Shown in pieces: positions 34,060-43,295 of a stretch of 64,000 bases of DNA. The position numbers were made by a program, and so were the translations under genes. Under the pieces are notes generated by a model that was given only the letters and a program-made list of their open reading frames with translations, did not search any database and was not told the DNA's origin. This stretch comes from an uncultured Lachnospiraceae bacterium. Its GTDB lineage: Bacteria > Bacillota > Clostridia > Lachnospirales > Lachnospiraceae. The stretch covers positions 18,130 to 82,129 of the forward strand of contig CAJUFL010000010.1 in assembly GCA_910585605.1 (NCBI GenBank), given 5' to 3'. Within the stretch, counting starts at the first letter, position 1, and the number at the start of each line of letters is the position of its first letter.

Positions 34060-37000
34060 ATGGATAAATTTACTAAATTAAGCGATTATATAAGCTTCAA
34101 TATGAATTTTAAGACTTCTATAAATTTATATTTGAATCTTAATAAGGCTGATAAAATAAAAAGTTATATACCTACTAAGTCCTCTTTAAGTGTTATGCGT
34201 GAATACTTAAAGTCTGTTATCACGAACACAGAGCAGGCATCATTGCTGATTGGTCCATATGGCAAAGGTAAGTCTCACTTATTCTTGGTGATTTTGGCGA
34301 TTCTTTCTATGACTAGAGATAAAGAGAACTATAAGATTATTAAAGAACTTGAGAACATTGTTGATGATGGTTCGGATATCGGGGTAGATGTAAGAAATCT
34401 TATTGAAAAGGTTTGGAATGAGCCACCGATGCTTCCTGTTCTTATACAAGATATTGAAGGTGACTTAAGGCAGTCTTTTTTATATGCGTTAAACGAATCA
34501 CTAAAAAGAAATGGATTGGAAGAGATATTTCCAGATACATATTATTCGTATGCACTAAAAAGAATTGATGAGTGGAAAGATGAGTTTCCCGATACATTTA
34601 ATAGCTTTATCTCTGAACTTGAATTAAGAAATATGAACATCAGCGATTTTAGGGTCGATTTATCTTCTTTTTCGCGTGAAGCGTTGGATGTTTTTATGGA
34701 GATTTATCCTGATATAACAGCGGGAAGTTCTTTTAATCCTATGGTTAATGAGGATGTTCTTCCAATATATAAAAGTATTAGTGAACTATTGAAGGAATAT
34801 CATGGTTACTCTGGTGTTTATATTGTTTTTGATGAATTTAGCAAGTTTTTAGAAGGACAAGAGGATGGCAAGGTTGGCGGCAATATGAAGTTTTTACAGG
34901 ATATATGTGAACTTGCATCTGATTCGTCGAATTCTAAAGTGTATGTAACAATGATAGCACATAAAAGCATTAAAGAATATGGAAAATATATTTCCAGAGA
35001 CATTATAAATGCATTTACCGGTATTGAAGGGAGATTAGTTGAAAAATATTTTATCACATCGTCAAAAAACAACTACGAGTTAATTAAAGATGCCATTGTT
35101 AAAGATGATAGCAGTAGTGAATTGATTCCAAATGCAGATTTGTATTTTGGTGATAAGGTCTGTGATTTGTTTTACGAGGTACCATTTTTTAAATCAAATT
35201 TTACCAGAACAGATTTTGAACAGATAATATTGCATGGATGTTATCCGCTGAATCCCATTGGCGCATATCTTCTCTTAAATATCAGCGAAAAGGTTGCACA
35301 AAATGAGAGGACATTATTTACATTTATTTCAAATGATGAGCCTAAAAGTATGTTTAGATTTATAAAAAATCATAATGGTGAACTTCCGTGGATTGTGAGT
35401 ATCGAGTATATATATGACTATTTTTCGAATTTGTTTAAAAAGGAAGTGGTTAATGAGTTAGTGCATAATGAGTGGCTAAATGCGGAATATGCGATTTCCA
35501 AATGTGATAACGACATTGAGCGCTCGATGGTAAAAACACTTGCATTATTTCTTATAGTTGATAAGTTTGATGAGCTGCCGGCTACGGATAAACTTTTATC
35601 ATTATCAAATGGTATGCCTGATGCGATGGATACTATATCTGAATTGGAGAATAAAGGTATCATATATCGAAAGGGATCGACTAATAGCTATGTGTTTAAG
35701 ACTAGGGCTGGAGCATCTTTAAAGAATGAAATAAAAAGACAAAGAGCGATACGTGGAGATCATATTGACTATAATGAAGTTTTTTCAGTTGTAGAACAAA
35801 AAAAGTTTATATTACCACAACGATATAATACCAATGTATCAATGACACGTTATTTCAGATACGAATATATGAGTGTCGAGGATTTTCTTAGTATTGAAAG
35901 AGAAGAGAGTTTTTTTGATGATAGTGAATTTTGTGATGGCAAAGTGATAGCATTGTTCAGCCTTGGTCAAATTGATCAGAATAAGATCAAGAAACATTAC
36001 AAGAGCCTTGAATCAAGACGTATCGTAGTTGTTTGCCCTAATATTACATTTAAAGGTACAAAGCAGGCGTTGGATTTAGAAATTGTATTAGGACTTGGTA
36101 ATAGTAAGTTTTCAGATGATAATGAAGTATTGACACGAGAGCTACCATTATTGGAAGAAGACTTGATACGTGAGTTGAAACAAAAACTTGATAAAATGTA
36201 TGCTTCAGAAGATTGTTTGATTTTATATTTGACAGTAAAGGGACAAATATGCAGAAAGAATTCAAAAAGTATTGATGAGGCTGTAAACTTGAGTTGTGAG
36301 TATTTATACGATAAAACGCCTGAAATCAATAATGAAATGATAAATAGACGAAAGATAAATACTGCTCAGACGAGAAAGGCTCGAAATAATATTATAGATG
36401 CTGTTATTGCTCATAAGGACTCAGAAGCTTTTTATGCAGGAACTAATCAAGAGGCAACTATTTATAGATCATTATTTATAAATACTGGAATTAATGAAAA
36501 TAAAGAATCGACTAATTTAAGAGAAGTAGTCAATATAATTATAGAATTTATTGATAGATCGTCAGGAAACAGACAGAAGTTCTCGGAATTGGTTGAAATA
36601 CTTACTTCTGCACCGTATGGGGTAAGGCTAGGCGTTATTCCGCTACTTTTCTCTTGGGTGTTAGCTAAGAGAAAAGAGGATGTTGTAATGTACTTCAATG
36701 ATAAAGAAGTACAGATAAGTGCTGATATTATAGTTAATGCCATTGAAAATCCGTTGGATTACGAGCTTTTTATATCTAAGGAGGATGCTGAAAAAGAAAA
36801 ATATATCGTGGAGTTGAATAACCTGTTTGATATTCAAAATGCAATGAATTTGGGGGATAACAGAATTAAAAATCTATCTGTATGTATTCAAAGGTGGTTT
36901 AGAGCATTACCTCAAGTGACACGAAATTTTAGCGATGTAGATGGACTGGAATACTCATCCGAATTCATAGATTCTGTGAGGTATTTTAAGAATATAATCC

Positions 37001-37644
37001 AAAAAATGGAGATAAATCCATATGAGTTGATTTTTGTTCAGATACCAGAAGTGTTTAATGCGAATGAAGATTATAGAAAAACCTTTTCACGTCTTGATGA
37101 AGCAAAAACATTACTTGATGATTATTATGACTGGATAGTGCAAAAGGCGGTACAGGGAACATATGATGTATTTGCACATAACAAAAAGAATGATTTGTAT
37201 CATATTTTGAAGAGTTGGTATGATGAACAAAGCGATAATTCAAAAAAGGATTTACTTGATGGAAAAGCAACGAATTTTATGTCTTTTATCAATACTTTAA
37301 GTTTATATAATGATAGTGAAATTGTTATCAGGTTAGTGAAAGTGGTTACAGATGTATATATTGATAACTGGAATATTGATGCGTATGAAGATTATATAAA
37401 CGCTTTATCTAAGTGTAAAGAAAGCATTGAGAACATTAAGGATGGATTTACGGAAGGAAAAGTGACATTAACTTTCAAGAATCGTTCAGGGAACAAAGTT
37501 GAGAAAAATGTTGAATGGAGCCAATCGAGTGCTGGGAGTGTTCTTAAAAACATCATAGAAGATGCTTTGGATGAATACTCTGATTTGAGTGTAAATGATA
37601 GAGTGTGCATTTTGTTGGAAATGATTGATAAAATTGTTAATTGA
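34060..37644 (+). CDS. sspC: SspC-like large P-loop ATPase
   Basis: 1194 residues, AAGGTGAT site upstream. Walker A GPYGKGKSH at 65-73 and Walker B VYIVFDEFSKFL (about 255). The remainder is a long helical region without recognised enzymatic motifs. ATPase proteins of this size and build accompany DUF4007 and DndC-like proteins as SspC in single-strand phosphorothioation loci. Very AT-rich codon use, unlike the conjugation genes, suggesting separate acquisition. It probably drives conformational change or DNA translocation during modification; details are unknown. Confidence 0.8.
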   Translation: MDKFTKLSDYISFNMNFKTSINLYLNLNKADKIKSYIPTKSSLSVMREYLKSVITNTEQASLLIGPYGKGKSHLFLVILAILSMTRDKENYKIIKELENIVDDGSDIGVDVRNLIEKVWNEPPMLPVLIQDIEGDLRQSFLYALNESLKRNGLEEIFPDTYYSYALKRIDEWKDEFPDTFNSFISELELRNMNISDFRVDLSSFSREALDVFMEIYPDITAGSSFNPMVNEDVLPIYKSISELLKEYHGYSGVYIVFDEFSKFLEGQEDGKVGGNMKFLQDICELASDSSNSKVYVTMIAHKSIKEYGKYISRDIINAFTGIEGRLVEKYFITSSKNNYELIKDAIVKDDSSSELIPNADLYFGDKVCDLFYEVPFFKSNFTRTDFEQIILHGCYPLNPIGAYLLLNISEKVAQNERTLFTFISNDEPKSMFRFIKNHNGELPWIVSIEYIYDYFSNLFKKEVVNELVHNEWLNAEYAISKCDNDIERSMVKTLALFLIVDKFDELPATDKLLSLSNGMPDAMDTISELENKGIIYRKGSTNSYVFKTRAGASLKNEIKRQRAIRGDHIDYNEVFSVVEQKKFILPQRYNTNVSMTRYFRYEYMSVEDFLSIEREESFFDDSEFCDGKVIALFSLGQIDQNKIKKHYKSLESRRIVVVCPNITFKGTKQALDLEIVLGLGNSKFSDDNEVLTRELPLLEEDLIRELKQKLDKMYASEDCLILYLTVKGQICRKNSKSIDEAVNLSCEYLYDKTPEINNEMINRRKINTAQTRKARNNIIDAVIAHKDSEAFYAGTNQEATIYRSLFINTGINENKESTNLREVVNIIIEFIDRSSGNRQKFSELVEILTSAPYGVRLGVIPLLFSWVLAKRKEDVVMYFNDKEVQISADIIVNAIENPLDYELFISKEDAEKEKYIVELNNLFDIQNAMNLGDNRIKNLSVCIQRWFRALPQVTRNFSDVDGLEYSSEFIDSVRYFKNIIQKMEINPYELIFVQIPEVFNANEDYRKTFSRLDEAKTLLDDYYDWIVQKAVQGTYDVFAHNKKNDLYHILKSWYDEQSDNSKKDLLDGKATNFMSFINTLSLYNDSEIVIRLVKVVTDVYIDNWNIDAYEDYINALSKCKESIENIKDGFTEGKVTLTFKNRSGNKVEKNVEWSQSSAGSVLKNIIEDALDEYSDLSVNDRVCILLEMIDKIVN

Positions 37645-37654
37645 AGGGAGAGCC

Positions 37655-38800
37655 ATGATTTATTTAGATAATGCTGCCACGACATATCCGAAGCCGGAAA
37701 ATGTTTACAAACGAATGGATGAATTTTCAAGAAATGGTGCAGTGAATGCTGGGCGTGGATCATACAATTTGGCGCAAGACGCTACACAACTTATAGAAGA
37801 GACTAGAGATGTAATAAAAGAGCTTGTAAATATAAATAATGATGCAGATGTAATCTTTTCTCCATCAATCACTTTTGCGATGAATCAAGTGATTAACGGA
37901 CTTCAATGGAATAAAGGAGATGTTGTATATTTATCTCCATATGAGCACAATGCAGTAGCTAGGACTTTGAGTTATTGTAAGAAGAAAAATGGTATAGAGA
38001 TCCGGGAATTACCTATTGATCCTAAAACCTTTTTGATTGATGTTGATAGAATGAGATATGAATTTTCAAAAAATCGTCCTAAAGCAATATTTTGTACACA
38101 TATTAGCAATGTTACAGGGTACATATTACCGGTTGAGGACATATTTATGGAGGGAAGAAAATATAACTCAATCAATATTTTGGATACAGCTCAGTCACTG
38201 GGACTAATTGATGTGGACGCCAAGGACTTGAATGTTGATATAATTGCTTTCACGGCTCATAAATCTTTATATGGACCGATAGGAATTGGGGGATTTATAA
38301 ATGTTTCGGGAATTGATTTGGATGTTGTGTTTGCGGGAGGTACTGGCAGTGATTCGTTGAACCTTGACATGCCGGAAGATGGACCAGGAAAATATGAGGC
38401 AGGTAGCCAGAACATTGTTGCTATCGCTGGTTTGAATGAAGCACTTAAATGTATTGACAGAGAAAGAGTCTTTGAACATGAAAAGTTATTGACAGTTGCA
38501 TTAAGGGAGGCATTGGCGAATATTAACGGCATAAAAGTATTGTTGCCTGCGGATCTGAATAAACATATTGGAATAGTATCATTTGTTGTGAAAGACATGA
38601 AATCAGACGATGTTGCTGATATATTGAATGAAGATTTTGAAATAGCTGTAAGATCAGGATATCATTGTGCTCCTTTTATACATAAGTATTTAAAGGATGA
38701 AAGATCATTAGGTACAGTAAGAGTTGGGATAGGTCAGTTTAATTCTATAGATGATATAAATATACTGATTGAGTCCATCAAGGAGGTGCTGGTTGGATGA
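37655..38800 (+). CDS. sspA: Cysteine desulfurase (SspA/DndA role)
   Basis: 381 residues; ATG 37655 after AAGGGAG gives the standard N-terminus MIYLDNAATTYPKP of PLP-dependent cysteine desulfurases. The PLP lysine is K203 (TAHKSLYGP) and the persulfide cysteine is C338 (SGYHCAPF). It would supply sulfur from cysteine to the SspD iron-sulfur protein for DNA phosphorothioation. Located last of the modification genes; its stop overlaps the next ATG. The sequence type is the SufS/Csd-like group rather than classical IscS. Confidence 0.9.
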   Translation: MIYLDNAATTYPKPENVYKRMDEFSRNGAVNAGRGSYNLAQDATQLIEETRDVIKELVNINNDADVIFSPSITFAMNQVINGLQWNKGDVVYLSPYEHNAVARTLSYCKKKNGIEIRELPIDPKTFLIDVDRMRYEFSKNRPKAIFCTHISNVTGYILPVEDIFMEGRKYNSINILDTAQSLGLIDVDAKDLNVDIIAFTAHKSLYGPIGIGGFINVSGIDLDVVFAGGTGSDSLNLDMPEDGPGKYEAGSQNIVAIAGLNEALKCIDRERVFEHEKLLTVALREALANINGIKVLLPADLNKHIGIVSFVVKDMKSDDVADILNEDFEIAVRSGYHCAPFIHKYLKDERSLGTVRVGIGQFNSIDDINILIESIKEVLVG

Positions 38801-40524
38801 GTTTATATTTTGACTATATGTACAAGATGTCAGTATCAGATTTACAAGGATATCTTGGCGGTGATATATATGACCTGTTGGTTGAATGGTATCCGACGGG
38901 GGATTCACCAATAACAAAGGATCGATTGGTCAAGATGATAAATTCAATATATGGGACTTCTATTTTTGACAATAGAAATTTTCGTAGAGATATGCTTTTG
39001 ACATTAGATAAGGACTCCATCTATGAAATTCGTGATAATTGCTTAAAAGGAAGTGAAAGTAAAGAAGATGATCCATATAAAATTGTAGAGATTGTGAGCA
39101 AGAAGCCATGGAATAAAAATAAAATTTCTGCATATTTACTCAACCTTTGGGGACTTCCCGAAAATGTATTTGATAAGCAGAGCTTGCAGGTTGAATTATG
39201 CCAGGATATAACAGCTGGTGAGAGATTTTATGAACTTTTAGATTACCAATATTATATAAAACAAAGAACACTTAACATACTCAATTCAGGGAATATGCTG
39301 GAGAGGATGTTGATCCACATGCCTACAGGAACAGGTAAAACGAAAACATCTATGCATATCATTACAAATTACATTGAATTTACGCTTGAAAAAAGAGGAC
39401 TTATTCTATGGGTTGCCCATACTACTGAACTCTTACAGCAGGCGTATGATACATTTGTTGAAGTTTGGTCGAACCTCGGTGATGGAACAATTAGAACTTA
39501 TAAAATCTGGGGTAATGCAAATATAGAGTTAGGAAGTGATGAAATTAACGGCATTGCTTTTTGTGGACTTTCTAAACTAATGTCCATGAAGACAAGCTCG
39601 CCTGAAATGTTTGAAGTTTTGCATAAGAATTGCAGACTCTTGGTATTTGATGAGGCACATAAAGCGGCTGCAAAGCAAACAAGAGATACGATTGAGGCAT
39701 TGCTTAGGATGCCGCAAGGATATGATAATCGTGCGTTGTTAGGTCTTTCTGCGACGCCAGGAAGAACTACACAGTTATCTAGTGACAACACGCTCTTGTC
39801 GGATATGTTTGGGAATAAATTGATATATATCGACTCAAGTATATTGAACCAAGTTAATTATGGAAGATTAGGTGCATTGAATAAAGTTGCTGAAACAAAT
39901 ATTATAAAATATTTTCAGGAGAGAAGGATTTTAGCAAAAATGGACATAGAAAGGCTTAGTTATGAATATGAGTTCTCAGATAGTGAGCTAAGTGTTCTAA
40001 GATCTGAATTGGTTGATTTGGGATTTGATGATAAGGATTATTCCAAGGAGCAGCTTAATGTACTGGCACGAAATAAGTCCAGAAATAAAGCTATTATGGT
40101 CAAATTAAGAAGTTTGTATAAGGATGGAGTCCCTACGATTGTTTTTGCATGTTCTGTAAGTCATGCAAAGATGCTTTCGGCAATGCTGACCCTTGAGGAA
40201 ATTCCCAATAGTCTTGTTACAGGAGATATGAATATGGTTGACCGAAAAAATGCGATTGAATCATTTAAAAACAGAAATAGTGATGTGAACATTATTATCA
40301 ACTATGAAGTGTTGACTACAGGATTTGATTCAAAAAATATCAGGTGTGTTTTTATCACTCGTCCGACTAAATCTGTTGTTTTGTATAGCCAAATGTTGGG
40401 GAGAGGTCTTAGGGGACCTATGATGGGAGGAAACGAGCGATGCACACTTGTTGATATAGATGATAATTTAGAAGCTTTTGATAATGAAACTGCGTTTTCG
40501 CATTTTGATGATTACTGGAAGTAA
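38797..40524 (+). CDS. DEAD/DEAH-box helicase, probable restriction-arm component
   Basis: 575 residues; ATG overlaps the desulfurase stop (ATGA), implying coupled translation. About 165 N-terminal residues without a known domain, then a superfamily 2 helicase: Walker A PTGTGKT (176-182), FDEAHK (D285), LSATPGR, and helicase C with TTGFDSKNIR and QMLGRGLRGP. In phosphorothioation loci such helicases belong to the DNA-attack module. I suspect an SspFGH-type role but cannot assign the letter with confidence. Confidence 0.82.
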   Translation: MSLYFDYMYKMSVSDLQGYLGGDIYDLLVEWYPTGDSPITKDRLVKMINSIYGTSIFDNRNFRRDMLLTLDKDSIYEIRDNCLKGSESKEDDPYKIVEIVSKKPWNKNKISAYLLNLWGLPENVFDKQSLQVELCQDITAGERFYELLDYQYYIKQRTLNILNSGNMLERMLIHMPTGTGKTKTSMHIITNYIEFTLEKRGLILWVAHTTELLQQAYDTFVEVWSNLGDGTIRTYKIWGNANIELGSDEINGIAFCGLSKLMSMKTSSPEMFEVLHKNCRLLVFDEAHKAAAKQTRDTIEALLRMPQGYDNRALLGLSATPGRTTQLSSDNTLLSDMFGNKLIYIDSSILNQVNYGRLGALNKVAETNIIKYFQERRILAKMDIERLSYEYEFSDSELSVLRSELVDLGFDDKDYSKEQLNVLARNKSRNKAIMVKLRSLYKDGVPTIVFACSVSHAKMLSAMLTLEEIPNSLVTGDMNMVDRKNAIESFKNRNSDVNIIINYEVLTTGFDSKNIRCVFITRPTKSVVLYSQMLGRGLRGPMMGGNERCTLVDIDDNLEAFDNETAFSHFDDYWK

Positions 40525-40541
40525 AAAAGGAGGTACATAAG

Positions 40542-42341
40542 ATGGGCAAGAGTATTGTTGACATTCAAAACATGGGAGATGCACTTAGAAATACAGGGTA
40601 TAAGAATATTGAGAGTGCAGTTGCGGAAATAGTTGATAATTCCGTTGAGGCAAATGCAAAAGATGTGTTTGTTATCATGAGCGAGGATATAAATCCGGTA
40701 TCTGGAAGAAAACTCGTGAATGAAATAGGATTCCTTGATAATGGTGATGGAATGAATACGGATATTCTGGGAAGTTGTTTGGGGATTGGATCAACGACTC
40801 GTAAGGCACGTAAAGGAATGGGAAGATTTGGCGTGGGCTTGCCACAGGCGTCCCTTCATGCTTGCCCGGAGGTTGTGGTATATTCCTGGCAGAACGGAAT
40901 AGATAATTGTCAAATGGTATATCTTAACATAAATAAAGTTAAGGATGGAGAACAAACAGAAATAGCTGATCCTGAAGAATGTTCGCTTCCAGAAAAATAT
41001 AAGAAGTATATAAACTATAAAATTCCTGAAAAGGAATATGATTTTTCAAATAGTGGTACTTTGGTGATTTGGAAACAATGTGACAATCTTTCTCCGAAAA
41101 GTCGAGGACCTCTTCAAAAAAGATTGGAATTTGAACTGGGAAAGAAATTTAGATATTTTATCTTTGAAGGAAAATCAAGTATTAAAATTATTTGTGAAGA
41201 AAATCCTGAAACAGCGGTTGATGTATTTCCCAATGACCCATTGATGCTCATGGATAAAAATTATGTGTTAGGTGATTCGTCCGATCCAAAGAAAGCATTA
41301 TATAAGGATGAATCAGGTAATTCAGAACCTGTTTTTGAACTATATACTGGTGGGGGGACTGGTACAGGAGAGATAGAAGTTCCTGTAAAATACTTGGATA
41401 AAGATGAAAAGGTATGTCAGTCAAAGGTGAAAATACGATTTTCCAAAGTAAAAGATAAATTTTATGATGAAACTGCTTTCCCTACGGGGAACCCAGGTTC
41501 TTATGAGATTGGTAAGCATGTTAAGAAGTTAGAGGGGATATCTGTAATTAGAGCTGGTAGAGAGATAGATTTTGGTATTTTTGATTATTATAATCCCACT
41601 AACGAACCTCAGCACAGATGGTGGGGATGTGAGATTATATTTGAGCCAGAATTAGACGAATTGTTTGGCGTTACAAACAATAAGCAACATGTTCGTCTAA
41701 CCAATATGAGCGGAGATCGTGGTGAAGATATTGATTTTGATGAGGAAGTACAGCCTGTTTGGGAACAATTGCAAAGTTTTGTGGCGCCTACAATTAAAGC
41801 TATGTACAATGAAAACGAGGCTACAAGGCATAATACGAGAAGTGAAGAAACACCGGTTACTCCGTCAACAAATATTATAAATGCTGTTGAAACAGAGGAA
41901 CAGGAAGATGATGAGGATTATGTTAATCCTATGGATGACCTTTCGCCAGAGGAGGTTCTGGCTATCGGAAAGGAAGAACTAAAAGATCAGGGGATAGAAA
42001 ATCCAACGGAGGAACAAATCAAGAGCTTCTTAAGCAACTTTGCACAATTTGAGTATGTTGACAGAGGTGAAAGATCACCGGCTTTTGATTATAAGCAGGT
42101 GCTGGATACAACTCGCATAATGATAAATACCGGACATAAGTTTTATACATCGTTTTTATCCAAGATATATATGAATAGCGATGCGAAAACTACTTTTGAA
42201 CTTTTCATTGGTTCATTGGTGAAATCAGTAGTAAAAACAGACGCATATCAGAAATCGGAAAATGATAGACTTATTTCAATGTTTTACACTAAATTGAACC
42301 AATATATTGATAAGCAGCTTAATCCGGTAAATGTAAAGTAG
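40542..42341 (+). CDS. GHKL (MORC/Hsp90-like) ATPase, probable restriction-arm component
   Basis: 599 residues, AAAGGAGGT site. The GHKL ATP-binding motifs are clear: N-box EIVDNSVEANA with N33, DNGDG at 66-70, GMGRFGVGL at 92-100. The middle region resembles the transducer part of MORC/MutL-type ATPases; the C-terminal 180 residues are acidic then helical. ATP-driven clamps of this type load on DNA. With adjacent helicase and PLD nuclease genes it forms a plausible three-part restriction complex. Confidence 0.82.
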   Translation: MGKSIVDIQNMGDALRNTGYKNIESAVAEIVDNSVEANAKDVFVIMSEDINPVSGRKLVNEIGFLDNGDGMNTDILGSCLGIGSTTRKARKGMGRFGVGLPQASLHACPEVVVYSWQNGIDNCQMVYLNINKVKDGEQTEIADPEECSLPEKYKKYINYKIPEKEYDFSNSGTLVIWKQCDNLSPKSRGPLQKRLEFELGKKFRYFIFEGKSSIKIICEENPETAVDVFPNDPLMLMDKNYVLGDSSDPKKALYKDESGNSEPVFELYTGGGTGTGEIEVPVKYLDKDEKVCQSKVKIRFSKVKDKFYDETAFPTGNPGSYEIGKHVKKLEGISVIRAGREIDFGIFDYYNPTNEPQHRWWGCEIIFEPELDELFGVTNNKQHVRLTNMSGDRGEDIDFDEEVQPVWEQLQSFVAPTIKAMYNENEATRHNTRSEETPVTPSTNIINAVETEEQEDDEDYVNPMDDLSPEEVLAIGKEELKDQGIENPTEEQIKSFLSNFAQFEYVDRGERSPAFDYKQVLDTTRIMINTGHKFYTSFLSKIYMNSDAKTTFELFIGSLVKSVVKTDAYQKSENDRLISMFYTKLNQYIDKQLNPVNVK

Positions 42342-42348
42342 GTGTTAT

Positions 42349-43269
42349 ATGGCTCTATTATTATCAAATGAAATACTGAATGCAATCAGTGAAGAACTAA
42401 AAAAAGCTGACGAATCTGTACAGATAATATCAGCGTTTTGTAAGAGTAATACGATTAAGTATCTTAGCAAGTACATTTCTGATACTGTTTTACAAAAACG
42501 GATGTTGGTTAGGTTTAGGTTGGATGACCTTCTAAATGGGAGTACGGATTTCGATGTTATAGAGTATTGCCGAGGTAGTGGTTGGAAAGTGTTCATTCGT
42601 TTCGATCTCCACGCCAAAACTTACATAGTTGACAATAAACGGGGAATCAATGCAAGTGCGAATGCTACCGCAAGTGGTCTGAGTATTGGTAAAAGTGGTA
42701 ATGTAGAATTAGGGACTTTGATAGATATCGAGCCGCAGGATATCAAGAAAATCGACAAACTATTTAATGATGCCATAGAAATTGACGATGATATACTGAG
42801 GAAACTCAAGGAACAGTATGAAAAGGCAAAATGCACGGACAATCAGGGGGTTAAAGTAAATAGGTGGAGTAAGGATATACTTGACATGTTCGAGCCGGAT
42901 ATAGACACCTTATTTTCCTATGAATTACCAGAGTCCGATGATGTGATAACAGGAGGTTTTCTCGATTTCTTAGATATGGAGGTTAGAGAAAACAATCTGG
43001 AGGAATTGAAAGAAACATTTAGATGGAGTAATTCTTATTTATGGCTTATGAGAACTCTTAGAAATAATGGTGGTTTTATGTATTTTGGTGCATTATCCGC
43101 AGCGTTGCATGATGCTGTAATAACAGATCCCAAACCTTATAGAAAGGATATTAAATTTATGCTTGCTAATTTGTTGTCTATTATAGAGAAACTTGAGATG
43201 GATGAAATTTCTATTGACAGACCAAATTATTCTCAAAGGGTAAGACTTGCGGGCATGATAGATAATTAA
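42349..43269 (+). CDS. Phospholipase-D-type nuclease, probable restriction-arm component
   Basis: 306 residues. One PLD catalytic motif H88-x-K90-x4-D95 (HAKTYIVD) followed by a SANAT-type segment. Single-motif PLD nucleases act as dimers on DNA. The gene follows the GHKL ATPase by 7 nt, and it is the last gene of the tightly packed operon that begins at 31219. The C-terminal 130 residues are helical with no recognised domain. Confidence 0.8.
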   Translation: MALLLSNEILNAISEELKKADESVQIISAFCKSNTIKYLSKYISDTVLQKRMLVRFRLDDLLNGSTDFDVIEYCRGSGWKVFIRFDLHAKTYIVDNKRGINASANATASGLSIGKSGNVELGTLIDIEPQDIKKIDKLFNDAIEIDDDILRKLKEQYEKAKCTDNQGVKVNRWSKDILDMFEPDIDTLFSYELPESDDVITGGFLDFLDMEVRENNLEELKETFRWSNSYLWLMRTLRNNGGFMYFGALSAALHDAVITDPKPYRKDIKFMLANLLSIIEKLEMDEISIDRPNYSQRVRLAGMIDN

Positions 43270-43295
43270 ATCATATGAACAGGGGATAAGAGATT

